Source: Reticulitermes speratus
Taxonomy: Eukaryota; Arthropoda; Insecta; Blattodea; Rhinotermitidae
Assembly: GCA_021186555.1 (NCBI GenBank)
Contig: JAJKFL010000427.1
Span: 21,935,238-21,999,237 of the forward strand
Reading direction: 5' to 3'
Length of the DNA: 64,000 nt
Below are positions 32,131-42,826 of the stretch, in pieces. A model generated the notes under the pieces. That model saw only the letters and a list, made by a program, of their open reading frames with translations, had not been told where the DNA came from and did no database searches. The position numbers and the translations under genes are program-made. The stretch's first letter is position 1. Each line of letters starts with the position of its first letter.

Positions 32131-33416
32131 CCTTTTACCTCTATATAAAAGTATGCACTCCTATGACAAATTTTAAATCTCTGGGACATGTTTAAGCGGT
32201 ATGAAGCTTTTAATCTTTAGGCCTGTTGTGAATTGTTCTGGTTTTGTATCACTGAAATACCTAGTCGTTATGCATTAACGTGAATGCATAGTGTTTCGTA
32301 GTGAAGTCTTACAATCCCAATGAAAGATCAAAGTGAAAATTAATAAGGAATCTTAACGTGAAACCACCGTGTACGTGCAGCGTACGGAGGATCTTGATCT
32401 TTTTAACGTACGCCAGTGTCGGTCTCTTAAAATATGTTTACGGCGTCAAGATGGTGTTTGTTTATCTTTGAGTTTTCCTCCTGCCTGGCAATGGTGTGCT
32501 GCTTAATGAGATTATTTCGTGTTGTCCAACATAAACAAACGAAGCAAAACCGCCGCGAAGACCTCAACAAAAAGTGTATTCCAGTGGGGCAAACATACTT
32601 TGAAACTGCGTTCTTTGTGAAGATGTTTTGTGTCGTGTACATACATATATCTAGTTCTTGCGGAGCTATCTCTGTTTTCTCCTCGTGTGTCCTGTACACG
32701 GTTTGAAGTTTCGTGGCAGAAGTGAACCTTAAAAGTTTCTGACATAATGTCTGTAGAGAAGAGTAAACTCAATGTAAGTTTAAGTTTTTAGTTTCTTCAT
32801 GGCAGATGTTTCTCAAATGACGGGCCTTTGGGTTCTTAAACCGTGTAGGATAAATTTGCTTGGAGGAAACGTTATACACGGAGTGCGAACCCAAAAATGA
32901 TTATTTGAGACGTGTAAAATTATAAATTCTCGTCTCCACCAAAATTTAACGTACAGCACACCGTTCAAACAAGTTTGTAGACCTGCAGTTTGTGTACCAG
33001 TTCGTCAAAGGAGTAATATTATATGAAACTGAATAGCGAATTCAGCTGATTTATCTTAGAGTCTGTCGAAATCAAATCCTCTTTTCAGTACGTGATGTAA
33101 AGCTCAAACCCCTTATTAAATGGAATCCGGAAGCAGCAGAAACACCCTCTCATTTGTGCCTTCATTTAATGGGATGTTAACATGAACTCACGTAACCTGA
33201 ATGTGGCGTTTGTGCAGTTGTGGCTCGTAATGACAGAGCAGCAGGATGGTCTTAGCTCCCGGAGTGGCTGTCAACGCCCCTGATCGGCTCGAAAGCCTCA
33301 GCTGAATACAGGCTTTGTCGTTGATCTTGTGTGCAGGCAAAAGGCAAAGGGCTGCAGTGCATGGCCCAGATTTACTCTGGGTTCACTTCCCATCGAAATA
33401 TTGTCGGCTCCACATA
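32131..33416. other. unassigned stretch
   Basis: Fully overlapping opposite frames at 32427-32772 cannot both be coding and neither has a domain. Nothing recognised. Confidence 0.35.
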
Positions 33417-33831
33417 CGAGGGCCGGTTAAAAAAGAAGCTTCTATGGCGTGTAATTTTGTAAAGAAATAACCTGCGCTTATTTTGATGATTATCAGGGCA
33501 ATTCGTCGCCGATCGATTGTCATCTGTTTCCAGCGCAGAAGCAATGTCTGGCAGCCACAAATTCAAAGATCGCGAGGTGTAAACCGTTGTGACATGACGG
33601 CTGATAACGCAGGACACGGACTGGTACCAAGAGGCAATAGAAAAGCTTGTCCACGATAAGATAAATGTCTGAACTGTAGCGGAGGCTATGTGGTAAACTA
33701 GTGGGATAGCAATGCAATCAAATGTAAACTACTGCTCTTACATGTAAAAATAAAGAACCCAAAACTTATGCATTATAAGTTATTTATTTGTCATACCAAC
33801 TCATGCACAATTTTACAATATTATTACTTCA

Positions 33832-33874
33832 CCCCTATACGTATTTCGGCATTCAGAATGCCATCCTCAGGGGG
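33832..33874 (-). ncRNA. hammerhead ribozyme-like motif, left arm
   Basis: Minus strand: stem I ACCCC/GGGGT, core CTGAGGA (complement 33864-33870), unpaired T, stem II GGCATT-CTG-AATGCC, GAAA, stem III as the palindrome AUACGUAU, then A at the cleavage position. Complete core. Confidence 0.7.
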
Positions 33875-34329
33875 TCACAGTGTTAAAAGCATAGACTATA
33901 CATCAATTGTATAAAATGTTACATCCATATGAGTAAAATGTTGGACATTAAAATATTAGTCTATTGTTTTTGAGTCCTGATTGGGCTCATACACTATATG
34001 TGTATTGAAATATCACTAAAATATTAAAATTTTTACACATTTTTGAAGTTTTCTAAATTAGTGGCAGATTTGGTCTTGTATCCTTTCGTTGCCGTAGGGA
34101 TGTAGTAGTTTTCTGTATATGTTGCTGTGTGTTACGTCGTGTCAGCTCCGTTCAGCCTTTGAGTGGTATACAGTTTTTAACAATTTAGTGATATTTTAAT
34201 ACACATATAGTGTATGAGCCCAATCAGGACTCAAAAACAATAGACTAATATTTTAATGTTCAACATTTTACTCATACGGATGTAACATTTTATACAATCG
34301 ATGTATAGTCTATGCTTTTAACACTGTGA

Positions 34330-34373
34330 CCCCCTGAGGATGGCATTCTGAATGCCGAAATACGTACAGGGGT
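34330..34373 (+). ncRNA. hammerhead-like motif, right arm, lesion at cleavage site
   Basis: Same as the left arm (CTGAGGA at 34334-34340, GAAA at 34357-34360), but after TACGTA the sequence is CAGGGG where the left arm has TAGGGG. The U of the UH triplet is replaced by C, breaking the A-U pair next to the cleavage site, so this copy is predicted inactive. Confidence 0.65.
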
Positions 34374-34648
34374 GAAGTATTAATATTGTAAAATTGTGCA
34401 TGAGTTGGTATGATAAATAAATAACTTCCAATTGCTATAGAATGCACGGTCAATATAACGTAAAGTTTATGCATTATAAATTTATTTTTTGCCCGGCCCT
34501 TGTAGTAAGTTATAATGCCCTTTTGTTGTTTATATCATTGTTTTGTAATGCCGTGTCAGTTGCTGAAATTACGTATCGTAGCTTGAGATGCGGAGGCATG
34601 TTCAGTAACAAGCTCCTCTTTGTCGCAGCACAGCAGTGGTATTAATGC

Positions 34649-34923
34649 AAAGGTCACCCTATGACAGGCTTATGCAGACACAGAGGAGAGACGGAGGTAT
34701 AGTTCCAAGCCATTGGCAACCCGGCACAGGAAGGAGGTGGGCGGTCAGCACCACGCTCAGGCCGTTTTACCCACGAGAAAGACCAGGTACACATTTTACA
34801 GCAGGCTGGGTGGGCCTCTGGGCCGGTCTGGACGGTACGACAAATCTCGCCCCCGCCGGGACTCAATTCTCGGACCGTCTAGCCCGTATTCAGTCGCTAT
34901 GCCGTCTATGCTATTCCGGCTGC
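34649..34923 (-). mobile_element. SINE family 1
   Basis: AAAGGTCACCCTATGACAGG start, GGAAGGAGGTGGGCGGTCAG, CACGCTCAGGCCGTTTTACC, GGGCCGGTCTGGACGG, then the head complement CTCGCCCCCGCCGGGACTC and GTCGCTATGCCGTCTATGC. GGTATTAATG before and GGTGTTAACG after it may be an imperfect target duplication. Confidence 0.85.
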
Positions 34924-34999
34924 CGGTGTTAACGTAGGCGTATAAAATATATATTGTTTACAAGTGCTTTTGTACGGAGGGATATATAAGTAGAATGGA

Positions 35000-35175
35000 G
35001 GTCAATTTCCAGCCATTCTTAATTCTGAACGTGAGTGATCGGCGTCACTCTCCGACGTCTTCACCAGTACCCCATTGCGAGCTGTATTATAAAGGGGCCA
35101 CAGTCTGGATGTGGCTGCGAAGAGAAAATTGTTGTCATTCCCTGGAATCGACTCGGTCGCCCGCTGTACAGGCAG
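35000..35175 (-). mobile_element. SINE family 1, strongly degraded
   Basis: TTCCAGCCATTCTTAATTCTG, GGGGCCACAGTCTGGATGTG and CCCTGGAATCGACTCGGTCG blocks in SINE order. Confidence 0.5.
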
Positions 35176-35900
35176 CCATATTACTGACTGTGCTTTATGT
35201 ACACAAAATTTAGGTCACTGGTATCAATGTGTATGACCCTTAAACCTGGAACATCAGTGCCAGTAATACGAAGGTCTCACCCTAAGTCACATACGTCCAG
35301 GTAACTTTACTTGACAACAGAATCGATGAAGCAAATTCTTCTTGGGAATCCAGCAGTGACTCAGATAGTAGAGAAATTTACTGCATTTTGTGGAGCCCGG
35401 AGCTTTACTACAGGAATCCGCCACTGGTTCCTGCCCAAAGCCAAATGAATCCTTTTTGCCATCCCCCACCGCCTTATTTTTAACATTCATTTTAATTTTA
35501 TTTTCCCGTCTAGGCGTAGGTCTTCCATCTCATTCTGGTTTTCCGGCCGAAGTTTTGTATGCAGTTGTAACTTCTACAGTGCGTGCAAAACTTCTTGCCC
35601 TTCCGTTCGTTCTTGTTTTATCACTCTAATAATGTTCGGTGCAGACTACAAATTACGACGCTGTTCCGCAGTGTCCTGTACTCCCCTCACCACTCCCCTC
35701 TGAAACACCCTCAATTTGTGTTGTTTCCCTACACCATGTTTCATGCAAGGAAGACGGTTTATTGCTTATACAGTTGCATGCTAATACCCAACTTTTTTTC
35801 GCTGCAGTTCGGTATGTCATCCATGCTGTTTCATGAACTGCCAGTAACTGATAGTCTCACATAGCTTCTTTGGTTATTTAACGGCGGTATAACAACACAG
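35176..35900. other. unassigned stretch
   Basis: Opposite-strand frames overlap at 35287-35629. A pyrimidine-rich strand is seen at 35440-35760. No identity is assigned. Confidence 0.35.
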
Positions 35901-36194
35901 GGGTGGGCCGGGATAGCTCAGTCGGTATAGCGGCTTGCTACGATCTGGACGGTCCAGGGATCGAATCCGGTGGGGGGGCGAGATTTTCAGCACCCGTCCA
36001 GACCGGTCCTGAGGCCTACCCAGCCTCCTGTACAATGGGTACCGTACCGGGTCATTCCCGGGGGTAAAGCGGCCGGGGCGTGGCGTTGACCACCCACCCC
36101 ATCTAGCGGCGAGGTTAAAGAAAAAGTAGAACTATACCTCTACTCCCCCTCTGGGCCTTCATGGCCTGTTCTAGGGTGATCTTTACCTTTACCT
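35901..36194 (+). mobile_element. SINE family 1, full length, reference copy
   Basis: Non-autonomous retroposon transcribed by RNA polymerase III. The head starts GGGTGGGCCGGGATAGCTCA; A box in TAGCTCAGTCGG, B box in GGGATCGAATCC, then a G run. The body has CCCGTCCAGACCGGTCC, CCTCCTGTACAATGGGTACC, TCCCGGGGGTAAAGCGGCCG, CGTTGACCACCCACCCC, and AGCGGCGAGGTTAAAG, then CTCCCCCTCTGGGCCTTCAT and a tail of CTTTAC repeats. A perfect 13-bp duplication, TATAACAACACAG, flanks it (35888-35900 and 36195-36207). This is the most recent-looking insertion in the window and defines the family used for the other calls. Confidence 0.95.
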
Positions 36195-36412
36195 TATAAC
36201 AACACAGCGATTATGTAGCGTTGAATGGCATAGGAAGATGAAAGCGAATGAGCATTGAAAAGGCGGTCATGGTTGATTTCAATGTGTAATCGCAGCACTC
36301 AATAGCACAGACCTACTAAATCACGTATGTCTTACCATAACATCGTACTTACGCACGCAGTCCATTTTGTCTGCGACCTAAACGTTTTGCTGCCAGTACG
36401 GATGTACAGTAC
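36195..36412. other. SINE target site and unassigned DNA
   Basis: Begins with the duplicated target site; nothing else is recognised. Confidence 0.5.
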
Positions 36413-36640
36413 TCTGAGCCGGGGTATTTCGGTCCGTACAGTGACTAGGCTGCGGACTAAACGACAAGAGGGTATCTGGGGATCATTCGCCGGTGTAAGA
36501 CAGCCGGGATGTGAATTTGACCAGTTTTCTCCATCTAGTACCAAAGTTAATAATGAGTGGAGCAGTAACTTCATTACCCCATATGACTTAATTTCGTGCA
36601 CAGGGACAAATTTAATATTGTCCTTGCTTTAAGTCCTACA
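36413..36640 (+). mobile_element. SINE family 1, degraded, internally deleted
   Basis: AGCCGGGGTATTTCGGTCCG, then GTGACTAGGCTGCGGACT (head), TGTGAATTTGACCAG, CATCTAGTACCAAAGTTAAT and GTGCACAGGGACAAATTTAA in order; the B-box region and the middle are deleted. Confidence 0.65.
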
Positions 36641-37116
36641 GAGTGTCGCCGCTTTCATCATTTCTTTATTCTGCTTACCTTTAGTTCTCGACCTTTGGCC
36701 TCTTGAGTGCTAAACATTATGCCGCCCGTACGAATAAATTCGGTCATTACGGTTTTGTGGCACTCTTTTCTTCTTTCATTCCCGTTGACATCTCATTTGC
36801 GATTTTTTAGAAGATGGCCACAAATTCAGGGTCGCAATATTTGCTATGACAAAGAAATAATTTCAAGTAGGCACCTTCTAAAGTCTTGCCTCAAACTTAC
36901 CGCTCTTAACCTGCTCAGTAGTGTGCCGCTATTGTGAATAATGAATTGGATTTGAGGTGGTAGGAAGTGGTTTTGGCCTGGTTTAACATAGTGTCTATCG
37001 CCTTTTTCCTGCCGGGGCTCTGGGAAACGACGAAAACTTATTTTATGGTTGAAATTTGAACACGCGATACTTCAGTATGAAGCAGGACTGCTGACTGCAC
37101 CGTTCGAGGACAATAA
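36641..37116. other. unassigned stretch
   Basis: Nothing recognised. Confidence 0.4.
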
Positions 37117-37356
37117 ACTATTTTTTTCTGTGGCGCTACAGACCGCCTCGTTTTTGAGGTCTCTGGATCAGAACAATTAGACACACACGGTAGGGTCCCT
37201 CTGAACGAGTGATCAGCTCGTCGTAGAGGCCGCTACCTATACAATACACAGCAAACAAAGAGAAGAACATGCATGCCCTCAGCAGGATTCGAACCCGCGA
37301 TCCCAGATATCAGGCTGCCGCAGACCTACGCCTTAGACCACATGGCCACCTGGATC
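37117..37356 (-). mobile_element. SINE family 3
   Basis: TGGCGCTACAGACCGCCTCG, GACACACACGGTAGGGTCCC, GATCAGCTCGTCGTAGAGGC, then the head complement AGCAGGATTCGAACCCGCG and GACCACATGGCCACCTGGAT. Confidence 0.85.
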
Positions 37357-37429
37357 GGAAATTCGTATAAAGTACGGTATCTTGAAGTCAGATTACCTAG
37401 TGGTTTAAATTTCTTTCTTTCTTTCTTAG

Positions 37430-37673
37430 TCTGGCCTCTTCTACCTACTCATTGTAGGTGTACAGGTTTATTGTTTCACCTGATTACACTCAGACACACC
37501 ACACTCGGTAGGACTTCTCTGGACGAGAGGTCGGCCCGTTGCAGAGACTTCTACCTGACAACACACATTTACAAGAGACAGACATCCATTCCGCCGGCGG
37601 GATTCGAACCCGCAATCCTCAGCAAGCGAGCTGCTCCATACCTACGCCTTAGACCGCGCGGCCACTAGGATCG
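37430..37673 (-). mobile_element. SINE family 3, second copy in tandem orientation
   Basis: GTCTGGCCTCTTCTACC, CACACCACACTCGGTAGGAC, GACAACACACATTTACAAG, GGCGGGATTCGAACCCGCAA, GACCGCGCGGCCACTAGGAT. It lies 74 bases after the previous copy, separated by a TTTC run. Confidence 0.85.
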
Positions 37674-37934
37674 GCGGCTTAGATTTCGATATATATATAT
37701 TACAGGAGACTGGAAGTGCCTCCACCCGGGCCATGGGTCTTCTTACAGGGAAAGGGTAGAAAATGGAAATTCTCATAGAATGTGGGTAGCTGGAGTAACG
37801 AAACTCTTCAAACCATAAAAGTAAGCTGAGTACAGTTGGAACCATACGGAACTTCAACAAGATAGCTCCCGAATTGAAAGCGAACATTCTAAGCTCTATG
37901 TGGTTCCGAAACTGGAAGGGAAATAGGCGTGTAC
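37674..37934. other. unassigned stretch
   Basis: Nothing recognised. Confidence 0.4.
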
Positions 37935-38304
37935 TATACGAGTATAACCTGTACATCCGTTGTATAGCCTGCACAAACTACACGTATATTCCGTACATTC
38001 TTTCGTATAGCCTCTATAAACTGTCGTCTTCAAATTCGTTAGAATACCCTCTATAGACTGTAGTCTGTGTACAGCTGTAAGTTTTGCCTCGATAGACCAC
38101 AGTTTGCAGATTCTTTAGAATAGCCTCCATAGACTGCGGTTTGTAGTAGTTTTTTTAGCCTTCATAGAGTATGTACCGTGGTTAGAATATCCTCCGTCGC
38201 CCATAGTCTGTAGTCGTTACTATAGCCTCAACATAGCCTGTACAGTCTTTATAATAGCTTTATCTGTAGTCGTTAGTATAACCCACCCAGTCTACAATTC
38301 AGTG
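37935..38304. repeat. degenerate minisatellite, about 35-40-bp unit
   Basis: Eight or nine diverged units built around TATAGCCTCTATAGACTG then GTAGTCTGTAGTCGTTAG. Spacing varies because of internal deletions. No coding potential. Confidence 0.75.
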
Positions 38305-38427
38305 TTACCGGGGTGGGAAAATGACTGCTCACTCCCAAACTGGTGCCGAGGTTAATAATTAGTTGATATATATACATCCACTCCCGCATACTCTTGCATG
38401 GTGGGCGCAGGGTAACTTTTCCTTTAA
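38305..38427 (+). mobile_element. SINE family 1, 3' half
   Basis: TTACCGGGGTGGGAAAATGA, CTGGTGCCGAGGTTAATAAT, GGTGGGCGCAGGGTAACTTT. Confidence 0.6.
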
Positions 38428-38680
38428 ATGTGACTAGGCTAGAAAGTGGAAAACCGATGTTCGATTCCCGCAGACCAACTTGTGTTCAAAGAAGCCCCCT
38501 TATCGAATAGGTATCGGAGATGTTTCAACGACAGTAAAGGTGCCGGGGCGCCAAGCGTACCATTCATCTTCATCTATTGCCGCCGAGGTTAAGAATGTAT
38601 GGAGCTAATTTTCCACTTCGTACGTCGTCATAACATGGTGCGTCGTTAAGCACAAGGACAACTTAGCCTTTGTTGTGTTG
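38428..38680 (+). mobile_element. SINE family 1, second copy, degraded
   Basis: TGTGACTAGGCTAGAAAGTG (head), CGATGTTCGATTCCCGC (B box), GGTGCCGGGGCGCCAAGCG, GCCGAGGTTAAGAATG, ending CAAGGACAACTTAGCCTTTG. Confidence 0.7.
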
Positions 38681-39593
38681 CCATTTCAACTTTTCGCCGC
38701 ACTGAAGAAAATTTACAATACAGTAAAGTATCATTTTACCTTTTACAGACAACCCCGGACTTACGTATCGGTAATTTCAAGTTACAAAATTTCACATGTA
38801 AAGTTGTGCATTTTAATACTTATGTAATTTTAAAAATAAAAGAGATGAAATCATAACATTTTCGAAATGCGCGTCGAATTTTTCCTTTCGAGAATGAAAA
38901 CGCATTGAGTCGGAGGTGGTAGAAGAATACTGCTGGGCGATAACACAGCTTGGCGGTTATACTGCTCTGATCAGGTTTCAATGTATCTGAGTTTGGATTT
39001 CAACTGTACAGCATTGTATACACGTATACAGGTGACCATAAGTATACTCAGTTCAGACTTTCGCACATTTCGACTTGAGCCAGACCTTTCGGAATGTAAT
39101 TACTGCGTAAGTCGGGGGGTGTATGCACGCTGTACGTTTCAGTATGAAAGAATACTTTAAGAAGATTATTTATTTACTTTGATTTCAGCCAAGTGCCAGG
39201 TGAGATGTAAAGCCCCAAATGTGAAGATTGATTGGCCGGCCTGTAGCCTGTCGGTTATATAAATGGGCCTCCGACACATCGTCAAATGATACGTGCCAGC
39301 AATATTCCTAAATGCACATACTCCAGTGCAATTTTTCCAACCAGTAATTCCATATGGATTGGGATGTCTCATGTGTGTCCTCAGTGTAACAGCTTAGATA
39401 CGACAAGACCTTTTAGTAGGTCTGAATGTATTCATGGGCATTAACTGTGAGCTGATTAAGGAAAGATCAGAGAATATGTTTTCGCACAGTGTAGACGGTG
39501 GTTAAGTATTGTAGGAGGGGCATCGTATACATCACAGCTGCAGGAAACGACACGCTCTGACAGGTCAACGAAGATATATCGATTATGTAAAAC
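38681..39593. other. unassigned stretch
   Basis: Nothing recognised. Confidence 0.4.
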
Positions 39594-39657
39594 ACTGTGA
39601 CGGTTAAAAGTTTTAGAAACCAACATATGCGCTATATTCTCATAAGTAAGTCAATTG

Positions 39658-39700
39658 CCCCTACATATGTTTCGGCTTTTAACAAGCCATCCTCAGGGGG
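39658..39700 (-). ncRNA. hammerhead ribozyme-like motif, left arm
   Basis: Minus strand: stem I TTG(A)CCCC / GGGGCAA, core CTGAGGA (complement 39690-39696), unpaired T, stem II GGCTT-GTTAA-AAGCC, GAAA, palindromic stem III ACAUAUGU, A at the cleavage position. Complete. Confidence 0.7.
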
Positions 39701-39804
39701 TCAAAGGTTTACATATGCTTTACATCTATTAGTTCAATTTTGAACTAATAGATGTAATTGAACTAAATTGAACTAATAGATGTAAAGCATATATAAAACT
39801 TTGA

Positions 39805-39847
39805 CCCCCTGAGGATGGCTTGTTAAAAGCCGAAACATATGTAGGGG
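39805..39847 (+). ncRNA. hammerhead ribozyme-like motif, right arm
   Basis: Identical core to the left arm: CTGAGGA 39809-39815, GAAA 39832-39835, ACATATGT, then A before GGGG. Both arms of this element therefore keep an intact motif. Confidence 0.7.
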
Positions 39848-39954
39848 CAATTGACTTACTTATGAGAATATAGTGCATATGTTGGTTTCTAAAACTTTTA
39901 ATTAGTTATCAAGATGCACGGTGAATACAACGTGAAACTGTGACGGTTGTTCAT

Positions 39955-40245
39955 TATACGATTAGTCGGTATAGTGTGACTAGGCTACGCACTGGACGAC
40001 TGACGAATCGTCATTCGATTCCGGAAGAGGAAAAGGATTTTTCTGTTCTCCAAAGTGTTCAGCCGGCACTCGGGCCCACCCACTCTCGTATTCGGTGTGT
40101 ATCGACTGCGCTTTCCCGGGCATTAAGCGGCGCATGCGTGAAATACACCAGTGCTGAGGTTATGAATGAGTGAAGCAATGCATCCACTTCCCCGTGTGTA
40201 TTCATGGCGTGTACAGGGACAACGTTATTGTAATTTACTTTGCCA
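39955..40245 (+). mobile_element. SINE family 1
   Basis: TAGTCGGTATAGTGTGACTA head, B box CATTCGATTCCGG, body CGGGCCCACCCACTCTCG, TTTCCCGGGCATTAAGCGGC, GTGCTGAGGTTATGAATG, CATGGCGTGTACAGGGACAA. Moderately diverged. Confidence 0.8.
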
Positions 40246-41442
40246 TTGTACAGTCTGGAGTATGTTTTTTAGTAGATTTGCGCGACGTTTCGGAAGGTTT
40301 ATATTTTCATTCTTTAAAGACTGGTGGTAATGATTCATTGTGTCGGTATTATGCATATGTTGGTCATGCGAGGTGTAGTTTGTATGTACGACGTTTAGCA
40401 AGTTCTGAAGCAGCTTCCTTCCGAATTGTGTATCTGCAGCGTATATGCCTCAGACAGTAGGCAGTGTCCATTATTATATTCGTATAGGCCTAATGCAGAT
40501 GATTTGTTTCAACTTAAAATGAAGTTTCTTCAAATTACGAGAGCTCCCTCCGGTAACTACGGTTGCTGTTCGCGTTAATCCCTTTTTATCGCAATAACCC
40601 GCTCAGTTAAACCAGAAATAAGAGCATCTTGAGAGACGTGGGAGTGGCTCCAAGTTCTGTGTATGTAATCGGCATAAGGTACAATGCGGTGTCCTGTCCC
40701 TACAAGTCTCTACATGGCCAGCTGTGATGCCTTGCAAACACATCACCGTCCAGAAGCAGGACTTGTAATGTGACTGTCCGTTGCCACTGTGACGTTCTGC
40801 CCAGCAAAATGCCCTGCTCTGTCCTAGAAAAGAAGAGATAGTTCATTGTCAGATAAACATCCCGAGTGACTGAACACATCTCAAACATCTCACTCAGTAC
40901 ATACAATTTACAGAATTGTGAAGTTTCTTAGCCTTCAGAAGCACAGTGATTAGTATGTGTACCACATGCTGAAATAACTTAAAGACTCTGAATGTTGCTC
41001 ACACGGTGTAATAATGTGTTCCTTGCGATTGTAACCATCAACACCGATTATTTCTGTAAACAGTATGAACTGATTATGTTTGTAGTGGATACAGCTGTGT
41101 TCTCTGTGAGACAGAAACTGAATATATATTGATATATTTTATATGAAATTTATATGAATTATTATCTTCAAAATTTACGTCACTTTCCCACTGAACGTAG
41201 CGTTGATCGAAGGTAACATTTCCTTTCCAGGTTGCAGTTGTTCACGTTTAGCGTAAAGGACACCAAGAGAAACCAAGTGGTTTCTTTATTTTTTATGCTA
41301 TTGCAATACACTGCATCAAGTTCGGGATTACATAACCTTGGATGAAGCATGAGACAAATAGTTATGAAAATTAGCCGAATTCGTCGGGGATTTCAGCCCC
41401 TTCCGTGGTGAATATAAGGATAATAGCGCTATATAGAATATC
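40246..41442. other. unassigned stretch
   Basis: A GCGACGTTTCGGAAGG block near 40281 may be a foldback scrap. The remaining 1.1 kb is unrecognised. Confidence 0.35.
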
Positions 41443-41722
41443 AAGGTAAAGGTCACCCTATGACATGCCTATGCAGACACAGGGGAGGCGGAGGTATATC
41501 TCTAACCCATTTGTAACTTGGCAGTAGAAGGAGGTGGGTGGTCAGCATCACGTTCCGGTCGCTTTATCCCCGGGAAAGACCCGGTACCCATTGTACAGGA
41601 GGTTGAATGGGCCTCGGGGCTGGTCAGGACGAAGCGTAAAATATCGCCCCTACTGGGATTCGATCCCCGGACCGTACAGCCCGTAGCGAGTCGCTACACC
41701 CTCTACGCCATCTCGGCCACCG
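41443..41722 (-). mobile_element. SINE family 1
   Basis: AAGGTAAAGGTCACCCTATG start, GTAGAAGGAGGTGGGTGG, TTCCGGTCGCTTTATCCCCG, CCCGGTACCCATTGTACAGG, CGGGGCTGGTCAGGACG, then the head complement TGGGATTCGATCCCCGG and GTCGCTACACCCTCTACGCC. Full length. Confidence 0.9.
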
Positions 41723-42403
41723 TATAAGCTGTATATAAAGGAAGCATCGGACTTTTTATCAGTGGAGTTACTGTAGTAGATATGAGCCTGGGTATACTAT
41801 GTCGCCGTTTTCTTTTTTCCATATTCTCACATTTTACTCTCTACCCTGACGCTGGTAAGTACCGTCATGTGTCTCACATTTCGTCTCCGAAAACAGTGCA
41901 TATTATCATTGAGACTGGTAACTGGGTATCAGTATTGGAAAAATTAGTCGAACCTGTGTTAAAACACTAATTGTTGACCGGTATTGAATGCACCTTTCAC
42001 AACGTACAGTGTTCTGAGTAACGGGCCATTTTTCACCCCCATCAGTACCACTGTATCATTGATTGTTACCAAGGCTCACACCTGGCGCACGACAGAGTCA
42101 AACATACCGGACGTAGAAGCTGTACTTATGTCTCAATACTAAGAAGTGAAAGATGAATTTGTAAGAAACTGGCAAACCACACGATCTATTTGCATTGTGT
42201 ACATGAAAGAAATTATGAGAACTTCAGCCGTATAGTTTGAACTGTTTATATTTCGAAGCAGGTACCTCTCTAATAAAATCCAAAGATTAGAAGCTAATTT
42301 GTGGTTTCAGAATATGAAGAGAATAGAATAAGAAATAAAAGTGTGAGTTACGGGCCTGCATAATACATAGGCGGAAGAAAAGTGTGAAAATTGTAGTTAA
42401 TGC
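41723..42403. other. unassigned stretch
   Basis: Nothing recognised. Confidence 0.4.
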
Positions 42404-42826
42404 ACAGAGCGCTTCAGAGAGAATCTGCCATGCTTCGTGAGAACATTCCTTAGGTTATATTATATCGATGTAGCCAAAAATACCTACATTCAAAGTTGAA
42501 GCGTTACGGAGATAATGACGCGAGTGGAATGTGGTATTCTTGCGGTTCCACGTACTGTACCTCCATACACTGCGCAAGTTACGTCCTTGAGCAGATAGCC
42601 CAGCCAAGTCATGTGGTGGCGCGTGTGCTGTGTAAAGTACTTGGAACCCTAAGGTAAATTTTTATGAAATTAACGTGAATTATTTATTACTTCCCAATGC
42701 TTTTATGTCACTCAGATGTTAATTAGATGTTAAGTACAGGTGTTAACATTATTGGAACTACAAATTCCTCCTAGTTTTAATTCCCTCGCCATTATATCCG
42801 TAAACGTTCAACCTTGGATATAGGTG

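Larger units (their letters stand above)
33779..34466 (+). mobile_element. hammerhead-bearing foldback (Penelope-like), inserted in mariner
   Basis: Flanked by a perfect 13-bp duplication, TTATGCATTATAA (33766-33778 and 34467-34479). Arms of about 250 bases (33779-34030 and 34175-34425) are inverted and over 95 percent identical by eye. A roughly 41-base tail follows the right arm only (34426-34466) and contains GAATGCACGGTCAATATAACG. Each arm carries a hammerhead motif pointing toward the nearest end of the element. No ORF. Confidence 0.8.
33417..34502 (+). pseudogene. non-autonomous mariner element, interrupted
   Basis: Bounded by TA dinucleotides (33415-33416 and 34503-34504) and inverted ends: CGAGGGCCGGTTAAAAAAG on the left, TTTTTTGCCCGGCCCTTG on the right. 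Between them lies only the C-terminal part of a mariner transposase on the plus strand: MSGSHKFKDREV, then RLITQDTDWYQEAIEKLVHD and KINV, equivalent to the mariner ending YEEG..LV.RYDKC. The catalytic region is deleted. The 3' untranslated part is interrupted by the foldback at 33779-34466, with the mariner sequence TTATGCATTATAA duplicated on both sides. Confidence 0.8.
39606..39936 (+). mobile_element. hammerhead-bearing foldback (Penelope-like), compact copy
   Basis: Flanked by a perfect 12-bp duplication, ACTGTGACGGTT (39594-39605 and 39937-39948). The arms (39606-39757 and about 39758-39899) are almost perfect inverted copies with essentially no spacer. A 37-base tail (39900-39936, containing AAGATGCACGGTGAATACAA) follows the right arm only. 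The compactness and low divergence suggest a relatively young insertion. Confidence 0.8.

Noticed and set aside
32427..32772. Two fully overlapping 90-codon frames on opposite strands
   Set aside because: Mutual overlap with no domain on either strand; neither can be preferred.
35901..35975. tRNA gene
   Set aside because: The tRNA-like sequence is the head of a complete SINE with its own target duplication.
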